A stretch of 64,000 nucleotides of DNA from Pseudomonadota bacterium (GTDB taxonomy: Bacteria; Pseudomonadota; Alphaproteobacteria; Rhizobiales; Phreatobacteraceae). The translations under genes and the position numbers were made by a program. Numbering within the stretch: the first letter of the stretch is position 1; the number at the start of each line of letters is the position of its first letter. The stretch covers positions 62,001 to 126,000 of the forward strand of contig JAIUOO010000010.1 in the NCBI GenBank assembly GCA_020161695.1, read 5' to 3'. The notes beneath the pieces are model-generated. The model had not been told where the DNA came from, did no database searches, and saw only the letters and a list, made by a program, of their open reading frames with translations. Positions 46,879-56,099 of the stretch are shown one piece after another.

Positions 46879-48904
46879 CATGGGTGGCGATCGCCTCGGA
46901 CAGGCGATCCCGGTCCAGCGGCTTGGTCAGGAACGCGTCCATGCCGGCGGCGATGGCCGCGGCGCGATCCTCGGCGAAGGCATTGGCGGTCAGCGCCACG
47001 ATGGGCACCCGGCGGTCGGCCCCTTCACGGGCGCGGATCATGGCGGCTGCCGACAGCCCGTCGCACTCGGGCATCTGCATGTCCATCAGGACGAGGTCGA
47101 CGGCGAGGGCGGGATCGAGCGCCATGTCCACGGCGGCGCGGCCATCGCGCGCCCAGTGGGGCGTGTGCCCGAGTTTTTCAAGCAGGCGGCGAACGAGGAG
47201 CGCGTTGACGTCGTTGTCCTCGGCGACAAGCACCGATAGCCGCTGGAGCGGCGGCTCGGCCGTCGCAGACGGCACCAGCGCCGGCGCGTCGATCGAGCCA
47301 TCGGTGGTGGAAGCCGCATTGTCGATCGGCTGAAGCTGCATCAGCAGAGACGTTTCACGGACGGGCGAGACCAGCCAGCCGCCGACACCGCGCGCGCGCC
47401 AGCGCGCGATGTCGCCGCGCGCCGCCGGCGTCACCAGCAGGACGGTCCGGCCAGAGCGCTCGCCCAGCGCGGTCATGGCGTCGCCCAGCGCATCATCGCC
47501 CATGCGCCCGTCGAGAATGGTCGCGTCGAAACGGCCATCGGCGGCGATATCCGCAGCCGAGGCCGCCCGCGTGACCATTGCCCCGCGTGCGGTCAACCGC
47601 TGCGCGAGAATGCCGGCCTCGACCGCGGCGCTCGACAGGATCATCACGGCGAGGCCGCCGAGGCGTTCCGGCTGCTCCACCGGGCCGGCGGCGACCAGAG
47701 GCAGGCGCACCCGAAAGGTGGCGCCGCGGCCCGGCTCCGACTGCAGCGTCAGTCCGCCGCCCATGCGCTGGACGATACGGCGCGAGATGGCGAGGCCGAG
47801 ACCCGTGCCGGCATGACGGCGCGCGAATGTGGTTTCGCCCTGCTCGAACTCCGCGAAGATGCGCTCCGCATCGCTCTTGGCGATGCCGGGCCCGGTGTCG
47901 CGCACCTCGATGACCAGATGCGCCTCGTCGCGGTCGACGGTGATGGCGACGCCGCCGCTTTCGGTGAATTTCACGGCATTGCCGGCGAGGTTGATCAGCA
48001 CCTGGCGCAGCCGGGTCGCGTCGCCGAGCAGGCGCGCGGGCAAGGAGGGATCCACCGCGACCGCGAGATCCAGCCCTTTCGCGTGCGCGCGCGTTGCCAG
48101 CAGTTCGGCGACGCCCTCGACGAGGGGCAGAAGCTCGAAGGGGGCGGCCGTGAGGTCGAGGCGTCCGGCCTCGATCTTCGAGAAGTCGAGGATTTCATCG
48201 ATCAGCGACAGCAGCGCGGCGCCGGACGACCTGACGACCTCGGCGTAATTGCGCTGCTCGGGGGTGAGCGGAGTGTCGATGAGCAGGTCGGCCATGCCCA
48301 TAATGCCGTTCAGGGGCGTGCGTATCTCGTGGCTGACGGTGGCGAGGAAGCGCGACTTGGCCTCGTTCGCCGTCTGCGCGCGGGCGCGCGAGTGCGCGAG
48401 CGCCAGTTCCGCCGCCTTGCGCTCGGTGATGTCGCGGCCGACGGACTGAAGTTGTGCGGCGCCCTCGCCGTCGCGCACGGCGTGGTGGCGCCAGGCGATC
48501 CAGCGTTCGCCATCCGGCGTCTGGATGCGCTCGTCGATGCTCTGCGAACCGTCGCTCTCTCGTCGGCTGGTACCCCGCTCGAGCACATTCGGCTCGACGG
48601 CGCGGCCGACCAGTGCGTCGGGTGGCTCGCCGATCAGCGCGCTATAGGCGCGGTTGGCGAAGGTGATGGCGCCGGCATGGTCGCGGCGAACGATCAGGTC
48701 GCCCTGTGCATCGACGAGGCCACGATGAAGTTCCTCGCTCTCGGCCAGTTCGAACACGCGGTCCGTCAGCGTCTCGACGGTTTCCTCGAGCGCTGTGGCC
48801 TTGCGCGCGAGCGCGCGCCGCGCATGAACGAGATGCACGACGCCAGCCAGACCAGCGACGCCGAGCGCCGCCGCGCCGCCAGCGACCAGGGCGATAGCAT
48901 CCAC
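46817..48904 (-). CDS. Hybrid sensor histidine kinase (PAS-HisKA-HATPase-REC-REC)
   Basis: A 695-residue hybrid kinase. One N-terminal membrane span (IALVAGGAAALGVAGLAGVVHLV), a short coiled coil, a PAS domain (DLIVRRDHAGAITFANRAYSALIG), then HisKA with FLATVSHEIRTPLNGIMGMADLL, and the ATPase with RQVLINLAGNAVKF, DTGPGIA and GTGLGLAIS. Two receiver-like domains follow: the first is degenerate (no acidic pair at its start, MILSSAAVEAG), the second complete (VLVAEDNDVNALL, LVLMDMQMPECDG, ALTANAF, TKPL). I chose GTG 48904 because GGGGAGA stands 7 bp before it; a TTG at 48925 is the other choice. No response regulator or Hpt gene is adjacent, so its output is unknown. Confidence 0.92.
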   Translation of the reverse strand: MDAIALVAGGAAALGVAGLAGVVHLVHARRALARKATALEETVETLTDRVFELAESEELHRGLVDAQGDLIVRRDHAGAITFANRAYSALIGEPPDALVGRAVEPNVLERGTSRRESDGSQSIDERIQTPDGERWIAWRHHAVRDGEGAAQLQSVGRDITERKAAELALAHSRARAQTANEAKSRFLATVSHEIRTPLNGIMGMADLLIDTPLTPEQRNYAEVVRSSGAALLSLIDEILDFSKIEAGRLDLTAAPFELLPLVEGVAELLATRAHAKGLDLAVAVDPSLPARLLGDATRLRQVLINLAGNAVKFTESGGVAITVDRDEAHLVIEVRDTGPGIAKSDAERIFAEFEQGETTFARRHAGTGLGLAISRRIVQRMGGGLTLQSEPGRGATFRVRLPLVAAGPVEQPERLGGLAVMILSSAAVEAGILAQRLTARGAMVTRAASAADIAADGRFDATILDGRMGDDALGDAMTALGERSGRTVLLVTPAARGDIARWRARGVGGWLVSPVRETSLLMQLQPIDNAASTTDGSIDAPALVPSATAEPPLQRLSVLVAEDNDVNALLVRRLLEKLGHTPHWARDGRAAVDMALDPALAVDLVLMDMQMPECDGLSAAAMIRAREGADRRVPIVALTANAFAEDRAAAIAAGMDAFLTKPLDRDRLSEAIATHVRPSSQVPSRRAPKKARQHP

Positions 48905-49145
48905 GACCGATCTCCCCGCGACCAAACCCGGCGACGACCCTAGGCAATCGCGGTTGATGCGGGGTTACCGACGGCATCATGCAGCCCCATTGCGACACCG
49001 GCATCGTCTGCCCGCGATCGATCGCGCCAAGCCGGAGACCGCGAGGCGGTCTCGGGGGCGCCTTTTGCGGGGGCCGCCCCGGGGGAACTCGCCTCTGGCC
49101 GCATCGAGGCGCGCCCAAACGCGGGTGGGTCCCGGGTCACCGGCC

Positions 49146-50678
49146 TCACGCGGCGGCGCGAACCCGCTCTCCGGCGGCGCGGTAGGTCAGGGCTTCCGCC
49201 AGATGATTGCGGCCGATCATGTCCTCCTCCGCCAGATCCGCGATGGTTCGCGCCACCTTGAGAACGCGATGATAGGCCCTGGCCGAGAGACGCATCGCGT
49301 CCGCGGCGTTGCGCAGCAGGGCTAGCCCCGCAGCATCAGGTCGGGTCATCTCGTCGATGACCGAAGGCGGCGCATGAGCATTGAGCCGCACGCCGGCATG
49401 AGCCGCATAACGTGCGGCCTGCCGGGCGCGGGCGGCTGCAACCCGCGCTGCGACGGCGGCACTGCCTTCGGCCGGTGCCGGCAGGATCAGGTCGGCAGCC
49501 GAGACGGCAGGCACCTCGATCAGCAGATCCATGCGATCGAGCAGCGGACCCGAGAGCTTCGCCTGATAGTCGGCCATGCAGCGGTCATTGGGCATGCGCT
49601 TGCACGCGAATCCCGGCTCGGTGGCGTGGCCACAGCGGCAGGGGTTCATGGCGGCCACGAGCTGGAAACGCGCCGGAAAGGTCACGCGCTGGTTGGCGCG
49701 GGCGATGACGGCCTCGCCCGTCTCGATCGGCTGGCGAAGTCCGTCGAGGACATGCGGCTGGAACTCCGGCATCTCATCGAGGAACAAGACGCCGTGATGC
49801 GCCAGCGACACCTCGCCTGGGCGCACGCGCAGGCCACCGCCGATGAGCGCCGCCATCGAGGCGGAGTGATGGGGATTGCGGAACGGCCGCCGGGCGGTGA
49901 GCCGGCCGCCCTCCAGTTCGCCGGCGACCGAATGGATCATCGACACTTCCAGCAGCTCGGCAGGCGCGAGCGGCGGCAGGATCGACGGCATGCGGCTCGC
50001 CAGCATGGACTTGCCGGATCCGGGCGGGCCGCTCATCAGCAGGGCGTGCCCGCCGGCCGCGGCGATCTCAATCGCGCGCTTGGCGCTTTCCTGGCCCTTG
50101 ATGTCATGGAGATCGGCGAGGCCCGGTTCGACCGCCCTGATGCCCGGGACGGGCCGGGACAGAACCTGCGCGCCGCGGAAATGATTGACGAGCTGGAGGA
50201 GGTTGTCGGCCGCCAGCACCTCGACATCGTCGCCCGCCCATGCCGCTTCCGGGCCGCAGGCGGCCGGGCAGATGACGCCGAGACCCATGGCGTTCGCGGC
50301 CATGGCCGCCGGCAAGACGCCTGCGACGGGCGTGATGCGGCCATCAAGCGCCAGCTCACCGAGGACCATGAAGCCGCCGAGCGCGTCAGGCGGGATCGCG
50401 CCGATCGCGGCCATGAGGCCGAGCGCGATCGGCAGGTCGAAATGCGAGCCCTCCTTCGGCAAGTCGGCCGGTGCGAGATTGACCGTGATGCGCCGGCCCG
50501 GCAGTGCCAGCCCCGACGCCACCAGCGCCGAGCGCACTCGCTCCCGCGCCTCGCTGACGGCCTTGTCGGGAAGACCGACAATGTTGAACACCACCTGCCC
50601 GGAGAGGACGTGGACCTGCACGTCCACCAGCTTGGCCTCAATCCCCTCGAACGCGACCGTCGCGACCCGTTGAACCAT
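49146..50678 (-). CDS. comM: YifB/ComM-family Mg-chelatase-like AAA+ ATPase
   Basis: A 510-residue ATPase. The N-terminal lonC-like domain (GIEAKLVDVQVHVLSGQVVFNIVGLPDKAVSEARERVRSA) is followed by AAA+ motifs GPPGSGKSMLASR (Walker A) and GVLFLDEMPEF (Walker B), a CRCGH zinc-like segment, and the C-terminal YHRVLKVARTIADL. In naturally transformable bacteria ComM is a hexameric branch-migration helicase aiding recombination of incoming DNA. The ATG at 50678 gives MVQRVATVAFEGIEA, the conserved start. The kinase gene upstream in the window reads the same way, about 240 bp from its stop. Confidence 0.95.
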   Translation of the reverse strand: MVQRVATVAFEGIEAKLVDVQVHVLSGQVVFNIVGLPDKAVSEARERVRSALVASGLALPGRRITVNLAPADLPKEGSHFDLPIALGLMAAIGAIPPDALGGFMVLGELALDGRITPVAGVLPAAMAANAMGLGVICPAACGPEAAWAGDDVEVLAADNLLQLVNHFRGAQVLSRPVPGIRAVEPGLADLHDIKGQESAKRAIEIAAAGGHALLMSGPPGSGKSMLASRMPSILPPLAPAELLEVSMIHSVAGELEGGRLTARRPFRNPHHSASMAALIGGGLRVRPGEVSLAHHGVLFLDEMPEFQPHVLDGLRQPIETGEAVIARANQRVTFPARFQLVAAMNPCRCGHATEPGFACKRMPNDRCMADYQAKLSGPLLDRMDLLIEVPAVSAADLILPAPAEGSAAVAARVAAARARQAARYAAHAGVRLNAHAPPSVIDEMTRPDAAGLALLRNAADAMRLSARAYHRVLKVARTIADLAEEDMIGRNHLAEALTYRAAGERVRAAA

Positions 50679-50796
50679 GGCCCACCCCCGATGGCCATCC
50701 ATGCACGAGATCCGCATAAGAACAATAAGGGAACATCCGTATCGCCGCCGGCGAGGGCCCAGAGCATGCGTCGCGGCGTTGCAGAGGGCGGCTGCC

Positions 50797-50913
50797 GCTG
50801 GACCGCGATCTCCGAGGCGCTAATCGGGCGCCTTCAGAGATCGTGGTCTGGCTGTTAACAAGTAGCTAGTCTGCACCAGATAAGGGCGGCGCTCCGGCGC
50901 CGCCTTTTTCTTT
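50797..50913 (+). ncRNA. Candidate structured small RNA between comM and gshB
   Basis: The 326 bp gap 50679-51004 holds no gene of the flanking leftward operons, yet it carries a strong RNA-like structure readable only on the plus strand. Bases 50797-50812 pair with 50837-50852 as a 16 bp stem with thirteen Watson-Crick pairs and three G.U pairs (50799-50850, 50800-50849, 50805-50844); a 5 bp inner stem GGCGC/GCGCC (50816-50820 with 50828-50832) caps it. After 32 bases an intrinsic terminator hairpin and T-run follow. On the minus strand the G.U pairs would be A.C mismatches, so selection appears to be on the plus RNA. Its start may lie further upstream, near 50750-50790. Several trans-acting sRNA families (the alpha-r families) are known in Hyphomicrobiales; whether it belongs to one needs a covariance search. 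Confidence 0.65.
50885..50913 (+). terminator. Orphan rightward intrinsic terminator
   Basis: An 8 bp perfect stem GGCGGCGC/GCGCCGCC with a TCCG loop is followed by TTTTTCTTT. It faces right, but both neighbouring genes (comM and gshB) are leftward, so it cannot serve either. The minus-strand reading has no T-run after the hairpin. Confidence 0.88.
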
Positions 50914-51004
50914 GCGCTACCGCTTTCACGACGGCAGACGGGCCTGCGGCCTCGGAAATTCGCAAGGCCCGGAGCGCTCAGAACCGGAAGACAGTGGCCG
51001 CCGC

Positions 51005-51991
51005 CTACTTCCTCTTCGCCTCGATCACATCCCAGATCTGCGCGGCGATGTCCGGCCCGCCGAGCCGGCGGATGGCGCGGATGCCTGTCGGCGCCGTGAC
51101 ATTGATCTCGGTGAGGTTGCCGCCGATCACGTCGATGCCGGCGATGATGATGCCACGCTCCCTCAGCGCCGGCCCTATGGTCTCGCAGATTTCCCGTTCG
51201 CGCGGCGTGAGCTGCGTCGTCTCGGCGGCGCCGCCGCGCACCATGTTGGACCTGAGGTCGTCGGCTGCGGGCACGCGGTTGACCGCGCCTGCGAATGTCC
51301 CGTCGACGAGGATGATGCGCTTGTCGCCGTCGCGCACGGCCGGCAGGTAGTGCTGGATCACCCAGGGCTCGCGGGTGAGCGCCGCGAACGTGTCGAGGAA
51401 GGAGCCGAAATTCTCGTCGTCCTTGCGGATGCGGAAGACGCCGGCGCCGCCATGACCGTAGAGCGGCTTCATGACGATGTCCCCCATCTCCTTCCGGAAC
51501 GCGCGGATCGCGTCGAAATCGCGGGTGATCAGCGTCGCCGGCATCAGCTGCGGGAACAGCGTGACGAAGACCTTCTCCGGTGCGTTGCGGACGTGGAAGG
51601 GGTCGTTGACGACCAGCGTCTGCGGGTGGACGCGCTCGAGGAAATGCGTCGCCGTGATGTAGTGCAGGTCGAAGGGCGGGTCCTGCCGCATCAGAATCAC
51701 GTCGAAGCTCGCGAGCGGCACGCGCGCGCCCTCGCCGAGGGTGAAATGGTCGCCCTCGGTGTCGCGCACGGCAAGCGGATGGGCGAGCGTGCTCGGCACG
51801 CCGTCGCGCATGGCCAGCTTGTCGGGATGGTAATAGTGGAGGTCGTGACCGCGCGCCTGGGCTTCCAGCATCAGTGCGAAGCCGGAATCGCCGGCAATCC
51901 TGATCGACGCCATCGGATCGGTCTGCACCGCCACCTTCAGGCGCGCCCTGCCGCCGATTTGGGGGGCGGCTGCTTCGGCCTTCTCGCTCAT
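51005..51991 (-). CDS. gshB: Glutathione synthetase
   Basis: An ATP-grasp ligase of 328 residues that joins gamma-glutamylcysteine and glycine to make glutathione. Seen in order: [34 protein letters not shown] (GSH synthetase N domain), [40 protein letters not shown], the ATP-binding [17 protein letters not shown], and the metal-binding [14 protein letters not shown] near the C-terminus. Length is typical. It follows yraN by 12 bp and is the last gene of rsmI-yraN-gshB, a common alphaproteobacterial operon. Confidence 0.98.
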   Translation of the reverse strand: MSEKAEAAAPQIGGRARLKVAVQTDPMASIRIAGDSGFALMLEAQARGHDLHYYHPDKLAMRDGVPSTLAHPLAVRDTEGDHFTLGEGARVPLASFDVILMRQDPPFDLHYITATHFLERVHPQTLVVNDPFHVRNAPEKVFVTLFPQLMPATLITRDFDAIRAFRKEMGDIVMKPLYGHGGAGVFRIRKDDENFGSFLDTFAALTREPWVIQHYLPAVRDGDKRIILVDGTFAGAVNRVPAADDLRSNMVRGGAAETTQLTPREREICETIGPALRERGIIIAGIDVIGGNLTEINVTAPTGIRAIRRLGGPDIAAQIWDVIEAKRK

Positions 51992-52003
51992 GCGGTATTC
52001 CTT

Positions 52004-52384
52004 TCAGGCATCGGCGTCGAATGCACCCTGTATATGGCGCGGCCAATGGCCTTTCGATACCAGCATCAGGTCGTAGCGCCTATCGCCGGCCGCATGGCGG
52101 GGATGCCGCGCGCACCAGAACTCGGCGGCCTGCGTGATCCGGCGGCGCTGCGCGGCGGTCAGGGCGATCTCGGCCGAGGCGAGGTCGCCCCGCGCCTTGA
52201 CCTCGACGAAGACGAGGATGCGGCCGCGCTTGGCCACCAGGTCGATCTCGGCGCCGGGCGCGCGCCAGCGCCGGGCGAGGATGCGATAGCCCTTGGCGAC
52301 GAGCATGAGCAGCGCGGCGGTTTCGGCCAGCCGGCCGCGTCCCCAGGCGGCGGTGCGGCGCGGATCGGCCTCGCGGCGCGCCAT
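52004..52384 (-). CDS. YraN/UPF0102-family putative endonuclease
   Basis: A 126-residue protein with the restriction-endonuclease-like core of UPF0102: RGRLAETAALLMLVAKGYRILARRWRAPGAEIDLVAKRGRILVFVEVKAR, holding the E..D..ExK catalytic pattern. The family has the nuclease fold; an in vivo role is unsettled. It sits between rsmI and gshB, with 2 bp to rsmI, so it is translationally close-coupled. Confidence 0.93.
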   Translation of the reverse strand: MARREADPRRTAAWGRGRLAETAALLMLVAKGYRILARRWRAPGAEIDLVAKRGRILVFVEVKARGDLASAEIALTAAQRRRITQAAEFWCARHPRHAAGDRRYDLMLVSKGHWPRHIQGAFDADA

Positions 52385-52386
52385 GG

Positions 52387-53292
52387 TCAATCCTTCGCGA
52401 GGGTCAGCGCCCGCTGATAGAGGTCGCGGCGCGGCAGGCCCGTGGCCTCGGCGATACGGGCGGCGGCATCCTTCACCGAGCCTTCGGCAAGGGCTGCGCG
52501 CAGCAGAGCATCGACATCCGCCGCCTCGGGGACGGCGGCCGGGCCGGGCGGGCCGACGACGAGGACGATCTCGCCGCGCGGTTCGCCGGCTTCGGCATAG
52601 TGGCCGGCAAGATCCGGGAGCGAGCCGCGCCTGATTTCCTCGTGGGCCTTGGTCAGTTCCCGGCAGACAGCCGCCGCGCGGGGGCCGAGCTCGGCGGCGA
52701 GATCGGCCAGCGATGCGGCAAGGCGCGGACCGGTCTCGAAGAAGACCAGCGAGCCGGGAACGCCAGCCAGCGCCTTTGCGCGCTGGCGCCGGCCGACGGT
52801 CTTCACGGGCAGGAAGCCGTCGAAGAAGAAGGCATCGGTCGGCAGGCCCGCCGCGACGAGGGCCGCGAGCGGCGCGGAAGGCCCGGGCACGGGGATGACG
52901 GGATGGCCCGCCTCGCGCGTGGCCTCCACCAGCTTGAAGCCGGGATCGGAGACCAGCGGCGTCCCGGCATCCGAGACCAGAGCCAGTGCCTCGCCGGCGG
53001 CGAGCCTTGCGAGCAGTTTCGGCCGCATCTCCGCGGCATTGTGCTCGTGATAGGGCGCAAGCCTGGTCGCGAGCCCGAAATGGTCGATGAGGCGGCGCGT
53101 CACACGGCTGTCCTCGCAGGCGACGAGATCGGCCGCCGCCAGCGTCTCGATTGCCCGGATGGTGATGTCGCGCAGGTTGCCGATGGGCGTCGCGACCACG
53201 TGGAGGCCCGGCTCCAGCGGGCGGGCGAGGAAATCCTTGCCGCCGATCAGGTAGCGGCGGCTGGACGGGGCGGGGGCTTCTGGGGCGGTCAT
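52387..53292 (-). CDS. rsmI: 16S rRNA (cytidine1402-2'-O)-methyltransferase
   Basis: A 301-residue SAM-dependent methyltransferase of the tetrapyrrole-methylase fold that modifies C1402 in the ribosomal P site. Signature strips: LHVVATPIGNLRDITIRAIETL, CEDSRVTRRLIDHFG, LALVSDAGTPLVSDPG and VIPVPGPSAPLAALVAAGLP. The start at ATG 53292 has AGAGAG eight bases upstream; an in-frame ATG at 53343 is possible. It is divergent from a PBP-activator-like lipoprotein gene with the 182 bp between them holding both promoters, an arrangement common in alphaproteobacteria. Confidence 0.96.
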   Translation of the reverse strand: MTAPEAPAPSSRRYLIGGKDFLARPLEPGLHVVATPIGNLRDITIRAIETLAAADLVACEDSRVTRRLIDHFGLATRLAPYHEHNAAEMRPKLLARLAAGEALALVSDAGTPLVSDPGFKLVEATREAGHPVIPVPGPSAPLAALVAAGLPTDAFFFDGFLPVKTVGRRQRAKALAGVPGSLVFFETGPRLAASLADLAAELGPRAAAVCRELTKAHEEIRRGSLPDLAGHYAEAGEPRGEIVLVVGPPGPAAVPEAADVDALLRAALAEGSVKDAAARIAEATGLPRRDLYQRALTLAKD

Positions 53293-53474
53293 CACGGTAC
53301 TCTCTTGCGCGGACACTATGGCCTTGCGCCGGGTCGCGTCCATCGCACAGCCGCATGTCAGAGGCCGCACCTGTTGCTGATTCACCACGCAGAATCGGTG
53401 CATGCTGTTTGACCCGGCCCCTGCCTCGCGGCTATGCCGATGCAGGGGGCGTTCAGCGCATATGGAGGCCAGCA

Positions 53475-54716
53475 GTGGTGACGACAACGGCGAAGCGGGG
53501 CGAAAACCCGGCGCAGGCGCGTTCCTTCGGGCTGCCGGACTTCCGGGTGGTTGAGGTTCTGCCACGGCGCGAGTTCATGCTCGGCGCGGCGTCGCTGACG
53601 CTTGCTGCCTGCTCCGGCGCCAATATTTCCGGTCCGGGCGGCCCGGTGGCGACGGGACCAGCGCCGACGGCTCCGGCCGCGCCGGGTTCGACCATCGGCA
53701 CCGGCTCGGTGAAGATCGCGCTGCTGCTGCCGCTTTCGGCCGGTGGGGCGGCCGGCAATACCGCGGCGGTGCTGCGCAACGCCGCCGAGATGGCCGTGGC
53801 GGAGTTCCAGGGCCCCGACATCACCATTCTGGTCAAGGATGACGGCGGCTCGGCCGCCGGCGCTCAGGCGGCCGCTCAGGCGGCCATCTCGGAAGGCGCG
53901 GAGATGATTCTCGGCCCGCTTCTGGCCGAATCCGTTCGGGGCGCGGCCGCCGTCGCGCGACCTGCCGGCAAGCCGATCATCGCCTATTCGACAGATACCA
54001 GCGTCGCCACCCGCGGCGTCTATCTGATGAGCTTCACGCCGCAGAACACGGTCGACCGCGTCGTCCAGTACGCGGCCCAGCAGGGCAAGCGCTCCTATGC
54101 CGCCTTCGTGCCGAATTCGGCCTTCGGGCAGGTAGTGCAGGGCGCCTTCCAGGAAGCGGTCAGCCGCTCGGGCGGGCGGGTCGTCGCGATCGAGACCTTC
54201 CCGCTGGAGGCGAACGGCGTGACCGCGGCGGCTTCGCGGCTGTCGGGCATTGCCGGCCAGATCGACGCCATCTTCGTGCCCGACCCCTATGACGGCACGG
54301 CTGTTCGCGCGCTGTCCTCGGCCGGTATCGATACGCGCCGCGTCCAGGTGCTGGGCGTCGGGCCGTGGGTCGGCAATCGTGCCGCCGCGCAGGCCGCGCC
54401 GACCGCCGTCTATGCGGCGCCGGACGAGGCGGGCTTTCAGAATTTCGCCGGCCGCTATCGTGCCCGCTTCAACCAGGACCCGGCGCGCATCGCCTCGCTG
54501 ACCTATGATTCCGTGTCGCTGATCGCCGCTCTCGTCCGCACGCAGGGCTCGCAGCGCTTTTCGGAAACCGTGCTCACCAATGCGTCCGGCTTCAACGGCG
54601 TCGATGGTCTGTTCCGTTTCCGGGCCGACGGCTCGCCGCAGCGCGGCCTCGCCATCATCCAGGCGGGCGGCCGCGTGGTCAGCCCGGCGCCGCGCAGCTT
54701 CGGCGGCAGCGCCTGA
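53475..54716 (+). CDS. Penicillin-binding-protein activator-like lipoprotein (LpoA/Peripla_BP_6 type)
   Basis: A 413-residue envelope lipoprotein. A long N-terminal leader ends in RREFMLGAASLTLAAC, a lipobox with the lipidated Cys near residue 50. The rest is a periplasmic-binding-protein fold: VKIALLLPLSAGGAAGNTAAVLRNAAEMAVAEF, VKDDGGSAAGAQAAAQAAISEGAEMILGPLLAESV, and QNTVDRVVQYAAQQGKRSYAAFVPNSAFG. In gammaproteobacteria LpoA, with the same fold, activates PBP1a; here that role is inferred from the fold and from synteny with rsmI-yraN-gshB. GTG 53475 has GGAGG at a spacing of 6. A terminator follows. Confidence 0.85.
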   Translation: MVTTTAKRGENPAQARSFGLPDFRVVEVLPRREFMLGAASLTLAACSGANISGPGGPVATGPAPTAPAAPGSTIGTGSVKIALLLPLSAGGAAGNTAAVLRNAAEMAVAEFQGPDITILVKDDGGSAAGAQAAAQAAISEGAEMILGPLLAESVRGAAAVARPAGKPIIAYSTDTSVATRGVYLMSFTPQNTVDRVVQYAAQQGKRSYAAFVPNSAFGQVVQGAFQEAVSRSGGRVVAIETFPLEANGVTAAASRLSGIAGQIDAIFVPDPYDGTAVRALSSAGIDTRRVQVLGVGPWVGNRAAAQAAPTAVYAAPDEAGFQNFAGRYRARFNQDPARIASLTYDSVSLIAALVRTQGSQRFSETVLTNASGFNGVDGLFRFRADGSPQRGLAIIQAGGRVVSPAPRSFGGSA

Positions 54717-54743
54717 CGGACATCCTCTCCGGGACGGATTGAT

Positions 54744-54775
54744 CGAGGCCGGCCGTCGTGCCGGCCTCGTTGTTT
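54744..54775 (+). terminator. Intrinsic terminator after the PBP-activator-like gene
   Basis: A 9 bp stem CGAGGCCGG/CCGGCCTCG with an eight-base loop is followed by TTGTTT. It lies in the convergent gap before the ChrA-like gene and could serve in both directions weakly. Confidence 0.7.
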
Positions 54776-54782
54776 GCAACGC

Positions 54783-56099
54783 TCAGCCAAGGCCGAATTT
54801 GACGGCGACGCCGAGCGTCGCCATCAGGCCGACGAGCGGCACCACGCCCACCTTGAAACGGAAGGCTGCGACGAAGGCGATGATCGCAAGTGCCGCCGCC
54901 TTCCAGTCCAGCGCCGCGATGTCGATGCGCGGCAGGCTGACAGGCCCGAATGCGATGCTGTCGACGCGTCCGAAGAAGACGTGGAGCGCGAACCAGACCG
55001 CGAGATAGAGGATGACGCCCACGACGGCAGCGGTGATGCCCTGCAAGGCGCCCGCTAGGCGGCTGTTGGCACGCAGGTCCTCCATGTAGGGCGCGCCGGC
55101 GAAGATCCAGAGGAACGACGGCGCGAAGGTGACCCATGTCGTCATGGCCGCTCCGAGTACGGCCGCGACCATCGGCGTGAACGGCTCGGGCATGCGCCAG
55201 CCGGCAAGGAAGCCGACGAACTGGGTAACCAGAATGGTCGGGCCCGGAGTCGTTTCCGCGAGCCCGAGCCCGTCGACCATTTCGGCGGCGGTCAGCCAGC
55301 CCTTCTGTTCGACCGCGGCCTGCGCCAGCCAGACGAGCAGGGCATAGGCGCCGCCGAAGGTCAGCATGGCGAGTTGCGAGAAGAAGACGCCGATCTCGGT
55401 CAGCAGGTGCCGAGGGCCGAGAAGCAGCGCGGCCAGAAGCACCGGCGCCCACCAGATCGCCGACCAGACCGCGACGGTACGCAGTGTCACCGCAAGACGG
55501 CCGGGCCGGGCGGGCGCCAGCGGTTCGGTTGCGGCCGGCATGCTGACCAGCAGCGCACCGGCCAGCGCCGCGAGCACGACGATGACGGGGTAGGGCACCT
55601 TGAACAGGAAGATCGCCAGGAAGGCAGCCGCCATGACGGCGTAAAGCGCCACCGTATGGCCGACGCGTTTGCCCATCTTGATCACCGCCTGCACGACGAT
55701 GACCAGCACGGCCGCCTTGATGCCGAAGAAGATGCCGTCCACGAGCGGCACGCCGCGCGCCGTGACGTAGAGCATCGACAGGCCCAGCACGACCAGCGCG
55801 CCAGGGACGACGAAGAACAGGCCGGCGACGAGGCCGCCGCGCAGGCCGTGCATGAGCCAGCCGATATAGGTGGCGAGCTGCTGCGCCTCGGGGCCGGGCA
55901 GCAGGGTGCAGTAGCTCAGCGCATGGAGAAAGCGCTTCTCGTCCAGCCACTTCTTCTCATCGACGACGATGGTGTGCAGCATGGCGATCTGGCCGGCAGC
56001 GCCGCCGAACGAGAAGAGACCGACCTTGGTCCAGACGGCGAGCGCCTCCGAGAAGGGAACGTCGGGGAGCGCGGCAACTCGGGTGTCGGCGGCGGTCAT
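54783..56099 (-). CDS. chrA: Chromate transporter ChrA (CHR family)
   Basis: A 438-residue two-domain CHR carrier with ten or more hydrophobic spans. Each half has the CHR motif: WTKVGLFSFGGAAGQIAML with LLPGPEAQQLATYIGW in the first, and FFSQLAMLTFGGAYALLVWLAQ with GLGLAETTPGPTILVTQFVGFLAGW in the second. The long-chain (LCHR) group expels chromate using the proton gradient; some members carry other anions. ATG 56099 overlaps the upstream rhodanese-ChrB stop by 4 bp (ATGA), showing one operon. No separate ChrB regulator or superoxide dismutase is in the window. Confidence 0.93.
   Translation of the reverse strand: MTAADTRVAALPDVPFSEALAVWTKVGLFSFGGAAGQIAMLHTIVVDEKKWLDEKRFLHALSYCTLLPGPEAQQLATYIGWLMHGLRGGLVAGLFFVVPGALVVLGLSMLYVTARGVPLVDGIFFGIKAAVLVIVVQAVIKMGKRVGHTVALYAVMAAAFLAIFLFKVPYPVIVVLAALAGALLVSMPAATEPLAPARPGRLAVTLRTVAVWSAIWWAPVLLAALLLGPRHLLTEIGVFFSQLAMLTFGGAYALLVWLAQAAVEQKGWLTAAEMVDGLGLAETTPGPTILVTQFVGFLAGWRMPEPFTPMVAAVLGAAMTTWVTFAPSFLWIFAGAPYMEDLRANSRLAGALQGITAAVVGVILYLAVWFALHVFFGRVDSIAFGPVSLPRIDIAALDWKAAALAIIAFVAAFRFKVGVVPLVGLMATLGVAVKFGLG

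Noticed and set aside
50885-50913. Use of this terminator for comM or gshB
   Set aside because: It faces right and both genes are leftward; the minus-strand reading lacks a T-run.
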